A stretch of 64,000 nt of DNA from Gammaproteobacteria bacterium (GCA_030426355.1 JAUHYQ010000004.1:372001-436000), one strand, 5' to 3'; shown: positions 53,216 to 63,152, counted from the stretch's first letter. A program made the numbers and translations. Notes: generated by a model not told the origin, from the letters alone.

Positions 53216-54112
53216 ATGAATCTGGAACATCTCAAGCTGGATCCCCTCGGGTCGTGGTCAGCCATCCGCGTCAGCGGCGATGATCGGGTTTCTTTCTTAC
53301 AGGGACAACTCACGCGGGACATCCGCAAAGTGACTCCGCAGGCACCGGCCCTGACTGGCTGGGCCAACAATAAGGGGCGCCTGCTCTGTACCGGCTGGGT
53401 TATCAACTGGGCAAACGCCCTGTGGTTGCTGCTGCCGGCTGAACGATGCGCCGCCGTGGCGCAGCGGCTGAGGATGTTCATCCTGCGCTCAGCCGTTGAG
53501 ATCAGCACGCCGGACACACCGGTCTGGCTAGCAGAAAACACTCAGGTAAATACTAATGATAGTTCTGTTTCGCTTTGTTTTTATGATGATTATTCATATG
53601 TTTTTTTTCCGCTGGGCTCAGACGCACCGGGCCTATTGCTTGGCCAGCGACCGGAATCGGGACAGCCTGATACGACCGGTGATGCTTCCGGGACCGAATG
53701 TCGCTGGCGGGCGACTCTGATCAGGGCGGGCGTACCCACTATTTATGACGCCACGACGGAATATTATGTCCCGCAAATGGTTAACCTGGACCTGCTTAAC
53801 GGCATCAGCTTCGATAAGGGCTGCTACGTGGGTCAGGAAATTGTGGCCCGCACGCATAACCTCGGCAGAATTAAACGACGAATGTTTGCGTTTAGCTGCC
53901 GCACCGGTTCGGCCGCTCATGCCGGCAGCGAGATCTATGCCGGGGAAGACCTGGCCGGGACGGTGGTTGACGGACTTGCGCAGGGTGACTCAGAGTATCT
54001 TCTGGCAGTCGTAAAGCTAGACAAACTTGCCGATGAACTGCACCTGCACTCGCCCACTGGCCCCGCTTTGACCGTTGGAGAGTTGCCCTACCTGATTCCG
54101 GAACAACTCTGA
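53216..54112 (+). CDS. ygfZ: Folate-binding iron-sulfur protein YgfZ
   Basis: YgfZ is a GcvT-like folate-binding protein that supports iron-sulfur cluster enzymes. The 298-residue protein has the diagnostic GISFDKGCYVGQEIVARTHN near residue 200, with Cys and the GQE triplet. AGGA before the ATG is a good ribosome binding site. A stretch near residue 115-130 (SLCFYDDYSYVFFPLG) is encoded by markedly AT-rich DNA. The gene is divergent from the SDHAF4-like gene; complex II contains several iron-sulfur clusters, so the placement makes sense. Confidence 0.92.
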   Translation: MNLEHLKLDPLGSWSAIRVSGDDRVSFLQGQLTRDIRKVTPQAPALTGWANNKGRLLCTGWVINWANALWLLLPAERCAAVAQRLRMFILRSAVEISTPDTPVWLAENTQVNTNDSSVSLCFYDDYSYVFFPLGSDAPGLLLGQRPESGQPDTTGDASGTECRWRATLIRAGVPTIYDATTEYYVPQMVNLDLLNGISFDKGCYVGQEIVARTHNLGRIKRRMFAFSCRTGSAAHAGSEIYAGEDLAGTVVDGLAQGDSEYLLAVVKLDKLADELHLHSPTGPALTVGELPYLIPEQL

Positions 54113-54134
54113 CCCCATTGATTCAGGAGGCAGG

Positions 54135-54998
54135 CTATTGCGCCTCGGCGTTGGCAATATCCGAGGGATGAATATCCGTGAGCTCAATATCACCGGGGCC
54201 GAACGACTGGCCTAAAAAGGCGGAGCCGGTGCGCGCAAAGCGCGCTGCGCCGTCGGTTGCCACCAGCCTTAGTCGGCCCGGCATCTGTGCTGAATTTCGC
54301 ATATTGAGTTCGTCCAGCCGGGTTACCACGGCGGCAGCCGTGGTGCTCGCGGAGTCCACGATCACGATTTCGGGGCCCAATGCTTCCGCGATGACCCCGC
54401 GCAGCAGCGGGAAGTGGGTGCACCCGAGGATCGCCGTATCGGGTCGATCGGCCGAAACTCTTGACCGGATAGTGCCCAGATATTTATCCGCGGCTGCCTT
54501 CGCTACTGCGTCATCACCCCAGCCTTCCTCCGCCAATGCAACGAACAACGAACACGGAAGTTCTTCAACGACAGCTTCGGGACGCAGCGCGCGTATGGCC
54601 CGCGTATAGGCCCGCTGGGTGGTAGTTGCTTCAGTTGCCAACACCAGGTGATGCTGACGAACACTTTGTGATACCGCTGCCGCTGCGCCGGGATCAACCA
54701 CGCCGATTACCGGAACGGGGGCTACCCATTCGCGCAAACTTTCCAGTGCAAGCGCCGAGGCCGTATTACATGCCACCACCAGCAGCTTTATTTCCTGCCG
54801 CATCAACCAACCGGCCGCATGCGCTGCATAGCGCTGCACCGTTTCCGGACTCTTGGTGCCATAGGGCAGGCGCGCCGTGTCACCAAGATAAATAATGTGT
54901 TCGCGGGGTAACAAATCCCGCAACGCATGCAGCACGGTCAGCCCGCCGACCCCGGAGTCGAATATGCCGATAGCACCGTCTGCAGAGGCGACAGACAC
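54135..54998 (-). CDS. murI: Glutamate racemase
   Basis: MurI supplies D-glutamate for peptidoglycan. The 287-residue protein has IGIFDSGVGGLTVLHALRDL, LGDTARLPYGTKS, and the two catalytic cysteines in VVACNTASALAL and ILGCTHFPLLRG. The start is a GTG. It follows lysS by six bases. Confidence 0.95.
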   Translation of the reverse strand: MSVASADGAIGIFDSGVGGLTVLHALRDLLPREHIIYLGDTARLPYGTKSPETVQRYAAHAAGWLMRQEIKLLVVACNTASALALESLREWVAPVPVIGVVDPGAAAAVSQSVRQHHLVLATEATTTQRAYTRAIRALRPEAVVEELPCSLFVALAEEGWGDDAVAKAAADKYLGTIRSRVSADRPDTAILGCTHFPLLRGVIAEALGPEIVIVDSASTTAAAVVTRLDELNMRNSAQMPGRLRLVATDGAARFARTGSAFLGQSFGPGDIELTDIHPSDIANAEAQ

Positions 54999-55004
54999 GG
55001 CGTG

Positions 55005-56516
55005 CTAGCTCTGGTCGCTGTCGCGCATGTGCGGAAACAACAGCACATCGCGGATCGACGGCGAGTCCGTCAACAACATGACCAGCCGGTCTATGCCCAC
55101 GCCCAGCCCGGCAGTGGGAGGCATGCCGTATTCCAGCGCGGTGATGTAATCATGGTCAAAAAACATGGCCTCTTCATCACCGGCAGACTTTTGGCGGACC
55201 TGAGCTTCGAAACGCTCGGCCTGGTCTTCAGCATCATTGAGTTCGGAGAATCCATTCGCCAGCTCCCGGCCGCCCACAAAAAATTCAAAGCGATCCGTAA
55301 GCCATGGATCCTGATCGTTACGCCGGGCCAGTGGCGACACTTCAGCCGGATAGCCCGTTATAAACGTGGGCTGATCCAGACAATGCTCAACGGTCTTCTC
55401 AAAAATCTCGATTAGGAGCTTTCCTGACCCGGCGCTCTCCATCACAGGAATTTCCAGGCGCGCGCAAACCTCGGCGAGATAGCTCCGCTCTCGCAACTTT
55501 TCAGCATTCATATCCGGATTGAAATGCAGCACGGATTCCTCAACCGTCATGCGTGCATAATCGCTGCCCAGATCGTATTCCTTGCCCTGGTAGGTCACGA
55601 CACCGGTGCCGTGAATACATTCCGCCAGACTCTTAAGCATGTTCTCAAGCAGCTCAATCAGGACGTTGTGATCGGCATACGCCATGTACATTTCAAGCAT
55701 AGTGAACTCGGGGTTATGCCGGGTCGACAATCCCTCGTTGCGGAAACTGCGATTAATCTCATACACACGCTCGAAACCACCCACCACCAGCCGCTTGAGA
55801 TAGAGCTCAGGCGCGATCCGCAAATACATTTGCCGGTCAAGCGCGTTGTGATGAGTTACAAAGGGTCGCGCTATCGCACCCCCGGGAATCGGCTGCATCA
55901 TCGGTGTCTCGACCTCCAGAAAATCCATAGCGTCGAGATAAGACCGAATAAACTGCACAGTAGCCGCACGCTGCCGAAATACTTCACGCGATGACTCGGT
56001 AACGATCAGATCGACGTAACGCTGTCGATAGCGCGTCTCCTGGTCAGTCAGGCCGTGAAACTTCTCGGGCAGGGGACGCAGCGACTTGGTCAGTAATACC
56101 AGCTCGCTCACACGCACCGATAACTCACCGGTCTTGGTTCTGAATAAGGTGCCGCGCGCCCAGACAATGTCGCCTAAATCCCATGCCTTGAATGCCTGAT
56201 AGACGCCTTCCGCCAATGCATCGCGCTGCATGAAAAGCTGAATCTGGCCAGTGCGATCCTGCAAGGTCGCAAAACTCGCTTTGCCCATTACGCGCCTGGT
56301 CATCATCCGGCCGCCAACCTGCACCTCAATTTCTGCGTTTTCCAGCGTTTCGTTGCTGTAATCGTCGTAGATTTCGTGCAGCTGGCCAGCCAATGCCGTG
56401 CGTCGATACGTGTTTGGAAAACCGAACCCGGTGGCCCGCAATTCGGCCAGCTTGCGGCGTCGCTCTGCCACCAGCTTGTTATCGACTTCACCGCCCGTCT
56501 TGTTGCTTTCCGACAT
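55005..56516 (-). CDS. lysS: Lysyl-tRNA synthetase, class II
   Basis: The 503-residue protein has an N-terminal OB-fold anticodon-binding domain (about 60-150), and class II motifs: motif 1 near [13 protein letters not shown], motif 2 [20 protein letters not shown] and motif 3 [15 protein letters not shown]. The ATG at 56516 follows GGAAGG; an ATG four codons upstream lacks a binding site. It follows prfB, the conserved prfB-lysS pair. Confidence 0.97.
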   Translation of the reverse strand: MSESNKTGGEVDNKLVAERRRKLAELRATGFGFPNTYRRTALAGQLHEIYDDYSNETLENAEIEVQVGGRMMTRRVMGKASFATLQDRTGQIQLFMQRDALAEGVYQAFKAWDLGDIVWARGTLFRTKTGELSVRVSELVLLTKSLRPLPEKFHGLTDQETRYRQRYVDLIVTESSREVFRQRAATVQFIRSYLDAMDFLEVETPMMQPIPGGAIARPFVTHHNALDRQMYLRIAPELYLKRLVVGGFERVYEINRSFRNEGLSTRHNPEFTMLEMYMAYADHNVLIELLENMLKSLAECIHGTGVVTYQGKEYDLGSDYARMTVEESVLHFNPDMNAEKLRERSYLAEVCARLEIPVMESAGSGKLLIEIFEKTVEHCLDQPTFITGYPAEVSPLARRNDQDPWLTDRFEFFVGGRELANGFSELNDAEDQAERFEAQVRQKSAGDEEAMFFDHDYITALEYGMPPTAGLGVGIDRLVMLLTDSPSIRDVLLFPHMRDSDQS

Positions 56517-56565
56517 GTGCCTTCCCATTTAAGCCTGCGCTAAGCCTGCGCCATTTCAGGCCTGC

Positions 56566-57661
56566 CTATACACCTTGCTTCAGGCTCGCTTCAATAAACT
56601 TGTTCAAATCACCGTTCAAAACAGAGTCCGGATCGCCCGACTCCACGCCGGTACGCAAATCCTTCACGCGTGACTGATCCAGAACATAGGATCGTATCTG
56701 ACTGCCCCAACCCACGTCCGATTTGCCTTCTTCCTGCAATTGCGCCTCATCACGACGCTTCTGCTCTTCCAGCTCGTACAATTTCGCCTTGAGCTGCTTC
56801 AGGGCTGTTGCACGGTTTTTGTGTTGCGAGCGGTCATTCTGGCACTGCACGACAATCCCGGTGGGATTATGCGTAATCCGCACTGCAGATTCAGTCTTAT
56901 TAACGTGTTGCCCGCCCGCCCCGCTGGCGCGGTAAACATCAACGCGCAAATCGGAGGGATCAATCTCGATCTCAATGTCGTCATCAATCTCCGGCGAAAC
57001 GAAGACCGAGGCAAAAGACGTATGCCGACGATTGCCCGAGTCAAAGGGTGATTTACGCACCAATCGGTGCACCCCTGTCTCGGTACGCAGCCAACCGTAG
57101 GCGTGCTCACCCTTCACGTAAACCGTGGCACTCTTAATACCAGCTACCTCACCCGCAGATGCTTCGATCAACTCCGCCTCGAACCCGTTTGCCTCACACC
57201 ACCGCAGGTACATCCGGAGCAGCATTTCGGACCAGTCCTGAGCCTCGGTGCCGCCCGCGCCAGACTGAATGTCCAAAAAGGCATTGGCCGCATCGGCCTT
57301 GCCGCTGAACATGCGCTGGAATTCCAGTAACTCTATTTTCTCGAGCATGCCCTCAAGGTCTTTGGCAATCTCAGCCTGCGTCTCGCTGTCGCCTTCTTCC
57401 CTGGCCATGGCATACAGGTCGCCGGCATCGCGCAATCCCCTGGTCACCGCATCCAGCGGCAGCAGCACACTTTCCAACCTTGCGCGCTCCTTGCCCAGGC
57501 CTTCCGCCCGTTTCTGATCAGACCAGACGTCAGGATCTTCCAACTCCTGGCGAACCTGGTTCAGACGATCAAGCTGATTATCGAAGTCAAAGATACCTCC
57601 TAAGCGCATCAGAGCGCTCACGCAGGTCTTCAATATGGTCGGCGAGGTGGGTCAGTTCCAT
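56566..57661 (-). CDS. prfB: Peptide chain release factor 2, with programmed +1 frameshift
   Basis: RF2 reads UAA and UGA stop codons. A short frame starts at ATG 57661 ([20 protein letters not shown] then RRYL) and stops at UGA (57589-57587) after 24 residues. A +1 shift at CTT-TGA-C joins it to the main frame (DFDNQLDRL...), giving 364 residues, close to the E. coli 365. The main part has the SPF stop-recognition motif (KSPFDSGN) and the catalytic GGQ ([13 protein letters not shown]). The frameshift makes synthesis depend on RF2 level. It is followed by lysS. Confidence 0.95.
57586..57601 (-). other. prfB programmed frameshift signal
   Basis: On the minus strand AGGAGG (57601-57596) stands three bases before CTT TGA C. 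This is the RF2 shift site: the internal Shine-Dalgarno element, slippery CTT and an in-frame UGA followed by C. The base sequence AGGAGGTATCTTTGAC differs from the E. coli AGGGGGTATCTTTGAC by one base. Confidence 0.95.
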
Positions 57662-57703
57662 GGTTGCAATCTTTAGACGGCGAGTTAATCAGCGGGCGTA
57701 ATG

Positions 57704-59440
57704 CTAGACGCATTCAATATGTTCCACAACCAACTGGTGACGCCGACGACCCCGATATTCATTCACATCCAGTTTGTAAGCAACAATGCACTCGGACCCT
57801 GCCGGTGCGGGCAACAAATCGGGATGGAAAAACGCAATACCGTCCAACTCATCACCGCCATCGCAGTGACGCAGATTGAGCTTCAAGTGCTGTTCGCCCA
57901 CTATCCGTTGCGACACAAGCTCAAAGCGCCCATCAAACAGTGGCTCCGGAAAACCCTGCCCCCAGGGGCCTGCAAAGCGGACTTGCTCGGCGAGTGGCAA
58001 ACCAAGCTCCGCCTGCGATAACTCACCGTCCGACCACAACCGCTGTTCGTCATCAATATGCATGAGTTGCTTGCCCACCTCGTGTGCATAAGCTTCGCGA
58101 AAATCCTCCAGCCGATTCAGTTCAAGCGACAGCCCGGCGGCCATGGCATGCCCGCCAAACCGCAAAATCATCCCGGGATTACGCGCGTCAATATTCGCAA
58201 GCAGATCGCGCAGATGCACACCGCGCACGGATCGCCCAGATCCTTTCAACAGCCCTTCTTCTTCGCCGCGTGCAAACGCAACTACAGGCCGGTTGAGACG
58301 ATCCTTGATTTTAGTTGCCACCAATCCGACTACACCCTGATGCCAGGAGGGATCAAACAAACATGCAGCACGCAGGTCATCTTTGCTATCCGCGATAGCG
58401 TCGAGGCTGTTGTCTATGTGTAAATCGGCATCGGCCTGCATGCTGGCCTGTAACTCTTTACGTTGGTCATTCAGCCGCGACAATACCGCTGCTTTGTCGC
58501 CCGCATCACGGCGATTGGTGGCCAACAGACATTCAATGCCTAAAGAAATATCTTCCAGCCGACCCGCCGCGTTTAAGCGTGGCGCAACCGCAAACCCCAG
58601 GTCTGCGGCGCTGGCCCGGGCCGGATTTCGGCCGGCTGACGCAAAAATAGCCTGTATCCCCGGGCGCGTCTGGCCGGAGCGAATACGGTGCATACCCTGC
58701 GCGACCAGAATACGATTGTTGTAGTCGAGCGGCACGAGGTCCGCCACCGTGCCGACGGCGACCAGATCCAGACAAGCTGCGCACACCGCCCGCGCATCGG
58801 CAGCCTCGACCAAGCCATCTGCCGCCAGCCGTTGCCCCAGGGCAGCCATCACATAAAAAGCTACACCGACGCCCGCCAGCGCCTTGCTACCGAATTGACT
58901 GTCACCGAGATTCGGATTAACGATAACTGCGGCATCTGGCAGCGTGTCACCGGGCAAATGATGATCAGTGATCAGCACATCGATACCGGCTTCGCGCGCA
59001 GCTTGCACCCCGGCATGACTGCTAATGCCGTTGTCCACGGTCACAATCAGGTCAGGTTGCAACTCCCGGGCGGCAGCAACCAAAGCGGCTGACAACCCGT
59101 AACCAAAGCGAAACCGGTCCGGCACCAGGTAGCCAGGGGCGTTAAACCCGTAGGCACGCAGACAAGTCATCATCAACGCCGTGGCGGTGGCCCCGTCAGC
59201 ATCAAAATCGCCGACGATCAGTACTCTCTCGCCGCTATGCCGCGCAATTGCAAAACGCTCCGCCGCTTCAGCCGTACCTTCCAGGCTGCTGACGGGCAGC
59301 ATTGCTGACAGGGGTGTATCGAGCTGCTCCGCAGTCACGCCGCGAGCTGCATAAACACGCCGCAGCGGCGCGCTGAGCGTATCCGGAAGCAATTGGAGTT
59401 GCTCGCCGGTGACAGTCCGACGCACAATCGCGGGATCCAT
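57704..59440 (-). CDS. recJ: Single-strand 5'-3' exonuclease RecJ
   Basis: RecJ degrades 5' single-stranded ends in RecF-pathway recombination and mismatch repair. The 578-residue protein has the DHH-family motifs IVGDFDADGATATAL, VTVDNGIS, and LITDHHLPGD, plus the DHHA1-type FGGHAMAAGLSLE. The ATG at 59440 is preferred over a GTG at 59452. It lies upstream of prfB, the usual recJ-prfB-lysS order, and is divergent from the Mth938-like gene with 22 bases between the starts. Confidence 0.94.
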   Translation of the reverse strand: MDPAIVRRTVTGEQLQLLPDTLSAPLRRVYAARGVTAEQLDTPLSAMLPVSSLEGTAEAAERFAIARHSGERVLIVGDFDADGATATALMMTCLRAYGFNAPGYLVPDRFRFGYGLSAALVAAARELQPDLIVTVDNGISSHAGVQAAREAGIDVLITDHHLPGDTLPDAAVIVNPNLGDSQFGSKALAGVGVAFYVMAALGQRLAADGLVEAADARAVCAACLDLVAVGTVADLVPLDYNNRILVAQGMHRIRSGQTRPGIQAIFASAGRNPARASAADLGFAVAPRLNAAGRLEDISLGIECLLATNRRDAGDKAAVLSRLNDQRKELQASMQADADLHIDNSLDAIADSKDDLRAACLFDPSWHQGVVGLVATKIKDRLNRPVVAFARGEEEGLLKGSGRSVRGVHLRDLLANIDARNPGMILRFGGHAMAAGLSLELNRLEDFREAYAHEVGKQLMHIDDEQRLWSDGELSQAELGLPLAEQVRFAGPWGQGFPEPLFDGRFELVSQRIVGEQHLKLNLRHCDGGDELDGIAFFHPDLLPAPAGSECIVAYKLDVNEYRGRRRHQLVVEHIECV

Positions 59441-59462
59441 CACTGCAAACACCCCGGTTCAA

Positions 59463-59831
59463 ATGCGTTTTTCATCAGATCCCACTCAAAACAATCAAAT
59501 TCGTGCCTGCGAGCCCGGCGCCATTCATTTGCAGGGCCAAACTGTAACAACGAACGTCATTATTTCGGCCAACGACATTATCGTTGACTGGCGCCCCCCT
59601 GCTATTGAGCGCATGAGCATAAACGATTTCAGTCAGGCGCTGGCGCTAAAACCGGAGGTGATCCTGTTCGGCACCGGCAACCGCCAGACCTTTCCGGACA
59701 TCGCATTACTCACCGACATCATGCAGTCCGGCGTGGCGATCGAGGTGATGGACACAGTCGCGGCATGCAGAACGTTCAACGTGCTGATAGGCGAACAACG
59801 CGCGGTCGTCGCGGCTCTCTTGGTTTATTGA
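59463..59831 (+). CDS. Mth938-like domain protein (DUF498)
   Basis: The 122-residue protein has the Mth938/DUF498 pattern: IRACEPGAIHLQGQTVTTNV, IIVDWRPPAI, PEVILFGTGNRQTFPD and GVAIEVMDTVAACRTFNVLI. The human relative NDUFAF3 helps complex I assembly; bacterial function is not known. No membrane segment. It is transcribed away from recJ and towards nlpD, whose 3' end it faces. Confidence 0.86.
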   Translation: MRFSSDPTQNNQIRACEPGAIHLQGQTVTTNVIISANDIIVDWRPPAIERMSINDFSQALALKPEVILFGTGNRQTFPDIALLTDIMQSGVAIEVMDTVAACRTFNVLIGEQRAVVAALLVY

Positions 59832-59863
59832 AGCGGACGGGTTGATAAAAGCGAGCTGACCGC

Positions 59864-60547
59864 TTAACGAGGCGGCAAGTAGCGCTGCGGATTGACCGGT
59901 TGTCCGTTACGCCGTATTTCAAAATGCAGGCGAGTAAGACCGGCTCGGGTCTGGCCCATGTCGGCGATATGCTGACCGGACTTCACCAAGGCACCCTCGG
60001 CAACCCGCAATCGCGAATTGAAACCGTAAGCGCTCAACCATGTGTCGTTGTGTTTGATAATTAACAACTGGCCATACGTCGGCAGCCCGGCACCGGCATA
60101 AACCACCTCCCCGTCCGCCGCTGCAACGATGGGTTGCGCGGGGCTTCCTGCAATGCGGATTCCGGATTCGGTTTTTGGCGATGCGCCGAATCCGACAGCA
60201 ACGTTGCCAACTGTCGGCCAGCGCCATTCCGGTGCAGGCCATTCTTTGGCAGCAGCGACTGGTTTCGCGGTGGATGGCCGGGCAGCTTGGCCCTGAACAG
60301 GGCCTTTCAAGCTGAGCTTCTGCCCGTTGCGGATGTAAGTACCGTCGCCAAGGTTGTTCCACGCAGCCAGCTGGCGATGGTCGAGGTCGTAGCGCATGGC
60401 TATGGAATACAACGTCTCGCCCGCACGCACCGTGTGATAGTCGGGGACCCAACGCAGGGCGTTGCTGCAACCCGCCACTGCGAGAGCGAACAACATAATC
60501 GTCAATCCCCGGCGCGACAATCGATTAGCCGACAGCTGCTGTCTCAT
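59864..60547 (-). CDS. nlpD: NlpD-type lipoprotein, LysM plus degenerate M23 domain
   Basis: NlpD activates cell-wall amidases during division. The 227-residue precursor has a lipoprotein signal (lipobox VAGC, Cys27), a LysM domain (YHTVRAGETLYSIAMRY, about 37-82) and a C-terminal LytM domain. Zinc-site residues are lost: SGIRIAG where active enzymes have HxGxD, and TRLHFEI where they have HxH, as expected of an activator, not an enzyme. The gene follows yqaA as in Pseudomonas, but rpoS, which normally comes next, is missing. Confidence 0.92.
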   Translation of the reverse strand: MRQQLSANRLSRRGLTIMLFALAVAGCSNALRWVPDYHTVRAGETLYSIAMRYDLDHRQLAAWNNLGDGTYIRNGQKLSLKGPVQGQAARPSTAKPVAAAKEWPAPEWRWPTVGNVAVGFGASPKTESGIRIAGSPAQPIVAAADGEVVYAGAGLPTYGQLLIIKHNDTWLSAYGFNSRLRVAEGALVKSGQHIADMGQTRAGLTRLHFEIRRNGQPVNPQRYLPPR

Positions 60548-60553
60548 GGCTTG

Positions 60554-61129
60554 TCATCGCAACAAAAAATACGCCAGCACCAACAGCGCGACTACCGCCC
60601 AGCCCAACAGTTCGACGTATTTGCGCAGCGCTGCTTCGAGTTGCGCACCGCCCCAATAGAGCAATCCGGCAACCAGAAAAAAACGCGCGCCTCGACCAAC
60701 CAGTGACGCCAGCGCAAACGGCGCCAGCGGCATCGCCATGGCACCCGCGGTAATGGTAAATATCTTGTACGGAATCGGCGAAAAGCCCGCTGCCAGAACC
60801 GCCCAAAAACCCCAGGTTCTGAACCAGTCTGTGGCAGTAACGTAAGCGTCCATGTACCCGTAATCCTCAATCAACGGCAGCACGGCATCTATTGCCCAGA
60901 CGCCAATCAGGAAACCTGCGATACCCCCGAGCAATGATGCAACGGTGGTAATCAACGCCAGCTGCCAGGCACTTCGCGGCCGCGCAACCACCATCGGCGC
61001 CAGCATGACGTCCGGCGGAATGGGAAAAAAGGATGATTCTGCGAAACTTAGCCCCGCGAGATACCACGGCGCATGCGGATGGCGTGACCACAGCAATACT
61101 TTATCCAGCAAGGGTTCAAAAAGTTTCAT
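60554..61129 (-). CDS. YqaA family DedA-like membrane protein
   Basis: The 191-residue protein has about five membrane segments and the DedA/SNARE-associated pattern: ESSFFPIPPDVMLAPMV near residue 32, GFSPIPYKIFTITAG near residue 120. DedA proteins are thought to be lipid or proton-coupled transporters. The ATG overlaps the pcm stop as ATGA, and it lies just upstream of nlpD, the gammaproteobacterial order surE-pcm-yqaA-nlpD. Confidence 0.9.
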   Translation of the reverse strand: MKLFEPLLDKVLLWSRHPHAPWYLAGLSFAESSFFPIPPDVMLAPMVVARPRSAWQLALITTVASLLGGIAGFLIGVWAIDAVLPLIEDYGYMDAYVTATDWFRTWGFWAVLAAGFSPIPYKIFTITAGAMAMPLAPFALASLVGRGARFFLVAGLLYWGGAQLEAALRKYVELLGWAVVALLVLAYFLLR

Positions 61130-61788
61130 CGGACACCCTTTTCTTTACCTTCCAGCATCGGCACAAACGCGACCGCTCCGAGATCTTCGCGGGTGTATCC
61201 GTCGTCGGTGCGGGTGATACGCAACAACCGTTGCTCACCCCCATTCGGACCCACCGGAACCACCAGTCGACCGCCCGGCGCCAGCTGAGTCAGCAACGTG
61301 TCCGGCTCGCGCTGCGGAGCTGCCGTCACAATAATACCGTCGAAGGGCGCTTGTCCGGGCCAGCCATTAAAACCGTCATCGTTTCGAAAACGCACGTTAT
61401 CAACTTTAAGTTCACGCAAGCGATCACGCGTTTGACTCAGCAGTGGCGCGATGCGCTCGATTGAAAACAGACGCCGGACAAAGGGCGAAAGCACTGCGGT
61501 CTGATAACCACAACCCGTGCCGATTTCCAGCGCTTTAGGCAGCATCCGCAAGCCGCCCGCACCGTCTTCGAGCAAGGCCTGAGTCATTAATGCCACGATG
61601 TAGGGCTGCGAAATTGTCTGCCCCTGCCCGATCGGCAATGCACTATCTTCATATGCCCGGCTCGACAACGCTTCGTCAACAAATAAATGGCGTGGCACGT
61701 TGCGGATGCGCTCGAGAATTTGTTCCTGATAAATGCCGTTCTGGCGCAACCGCTCAACCAGCCGATCGCGGGTGCGCGCCGAAGTCAT
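61126..61788 (-). CDS. pcm: Protein-L-isoaspartate O-methyltransferase
   Basis: Pcm repairs isoaspartyl damage by SAM-dependent methylation. The 220-residue protein starts MTSARTRDRLVERLRQNGI, with RHLFVDEALSSRAYEDSALP, GQTISQPYIVALMTQALL and the SAM-binding ALEIGTGCGYQTAVL. The ATG at 61788 matches the family; a GTG at 61821 overlapping the surE stop (GTGA) would add 11 residues. The frame further upstream to 61986 lies inside surE and is not coding. Confidence 0.94.
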   Translation of the reverse strand: MTSARTRDRLVERLRQNGIYQEQILERIRNVPRHLFVDEALSSRAYEDSALPIGQGQTISQPYIVALMTQALLEDGAGGLRMLPKALEIGTGCGYQTAVLSPFVRRLFSIERIAPLLSQTRDRLRELKVDNVRFRNDDGFNGWPGQAPFDGIIVTAAPQREPDTLLTQLAPGGRLVVPVGPNGGEQRLLRITRTDDGYTREDLGAVAFVPMLEGKEKGVR

Positions 61789-61817
61789 GCCTATACCCTG
61801 CAGGTTTGACGAACTGC

Positions 61818-62579
61818 TCACGACTCGCTCAGCCCGCTGCGGCTGAGCCACTCGGCCAGAGTGTGCACCGAGGCATGATTTGTTAAATCGACTTGCAGCG
61901 GCGTCACCGAAACATAGCCGTTGGCCACGGCATGAAAATCCGTGCCCGGCCCCGCGTCCTGGCCGACACCCGCCGGGCCAACCCAATAGACCGTACGCCC
62001 CTTCGGGTCGGTGTGCGGCACGATGGGTTCTGCGCGATGCCTGAACCCTAATCGTGTTGACCGAAAACCTGCCAATTGATCAAAGGGCCGGCTCGGCACA
62101 TTAACATTGAGGATCGTATCGGCAGGCAGGGACTCCGTCTGGAGCTTTTGCACCAGCTGTGCCGCAGCCTGAGCAGCAGTATCCAGATATTCGAGATCGT
62201 CGGCCACCAGCGATACCGCTATGGCAGGCAGGCCCAGAAAGCGACCTTCGACGGCGGCTGCGACGGTACCTGAATACAACACGTCGTCGCCAAGATTCGC
62301 TCCGTGATTAACACCGGAGACAACCATGTCGGGCTCTTCCGCTAATAAGCCGGTAATGGCAACGTGGACGCAATCCGTGGGCGTACCGTTCACAAAATAG
62401 ACACCTTGATCAGTCCGACCTACCCGCAACGGGTTATCGAGTGTGAGAGAATGGCTCGACCCGCTCTGATTTCTGTCCGGCGCCACGATCACTGTATCGG
62501 CCAAAGCGCCTAACCGGTGAGCCAGGGCAGCCAAACCCGCGGCATGATAGCCGTCGTCATTACTGAGCAGAATTTTCAT
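61818..62579 (-). CDS. surE: 5'/3'-nucleotidase SurE
   Basis: SurE hydrolyses nucleoside monophosphates and short polyphosphates, and helps stationary-phase survival. The 253-residue protein starts MKILLSNDDGYHAAGLAALA with the metal-binding Asp pair, then VIVAPDRNQSGSSHSLTL and VSGVNHGANLGDDVLYSGTV. The ATG at 62579 is chosen; five more residues are possible. It is divergent from smr with only nine bases between the starts. Confidence 0.95.
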   Translation of the reverse strand: MKILLSNDDGYHAAGLAALAHRLGALADTVIVAPDRNQSGSSHSLTLDNPLRVGRTDQGVYFVNGTPTDCVHVAITGLLAEEPDMVVSGVNHGANLGDDVLYSGTVAAAVEGRFLGLPAIAVSLVADDLEYLDTAAQAAAQLVQKLQTESLPADTILNVNVPSRPFDQLAGFRSTRLGFRHRAEPIVPHTDPKGRTVYWVGPAGVGQDAGPGTDFHAVANGYVSVTPLQVDLTNHASVHTLAEWLSRSGLSES

Positions 62580-62588
62580 AGCACGAAG

Positions 62589-63152
62589 ATGCAATCAAAG
62601 GATGGCAAACATAGCAACTCGGACGATGCAGCGCTATTCAAGGATGCACTCGGCGACGTCCGCCCGTTGCACACCAAAAAGAACTCCAAGAAACGGCATC
62701 ACCCCAAGCCGTCCCGCCCGACCGCGAAAGCCCTGCAAAGACGCCGGGATGAGCGCAATGCTCTCGAGGAAACCCTGGACAATGTGCCGGACGGCGCTGA
62801 CGTTGAAACCGGTGAGGAACTGCTCTTCAAGCGCGATGGGGTTGACCCCAGAATTTTTAAAAAAATGCGTAACGGCAAAATTGCCGTGCGCGAAGAAATT
62901 GATTTGCACACCCTCAGGCGCAACGAAGCCAGAGCTTACTTGCAGGAGTTCATTCGGCTTAGTCATGCGAAGGGGTTGCGATGTGTACGGGTTGTGCATG
63001 GCAAAGGCCTCGGCTCCGGACCAGGGGGGCCCGTGATTAAACACGGCGTGAACAACTGGTTACGCAAATGGGACGAGGTGCTGGCATTTTGCAGCGCGCC
63101 GCCTCATGACGGCGGCACCGGCGCGGTTTATGTTTTGCTGAAAGCACGCTGA
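62589..63152 (+). CDS. Smr-domain protein
   Basis: The 187-residue protein has a basic, disordered N-terminal part (KKNSKKRHHPKPSRPTAKAL near 35-55) and a C-terminal Smr domain (about 100-187) with IDLHTLRRNEARAYLQEFI and CVRVVHGKGLGS then VNNWL. It resembles YdaL/SmrA-type proteins, which act as DNA or RNA endonucleases in some species. The ATG at 62589 sits in the short gap facing surE; earlier residues in this frame overlap surE. It lies seven bases from the convergent isomerase gene. Confidence 0.88.
   Translation: MQSKDGKHSNSDDAALFKDALGDVRPLHTKKNSKKRHHPKPSRPTAKALQRRRDERNALEETLDNVPDGADVETGEELLFKRDGVDPRIFKKMRNGKIAVREEIDLHTLRRNEARAYLQEFIRLSHAKGLRCVRVVHGKGLGSGPGGPVIKHGVNNWLRKWDEVLAFCSAPPHDGGTGAVYVLLKAR

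Noticed and set aside
56566-57633. prfB seemed to have a wrong or missing start ([13 protein letters not shown])
   Set aside because: The apparent start is an artefact of the programmed frameshift. The true start is the ATG at 57661, with a +1 shift at CTT-TGA-C.
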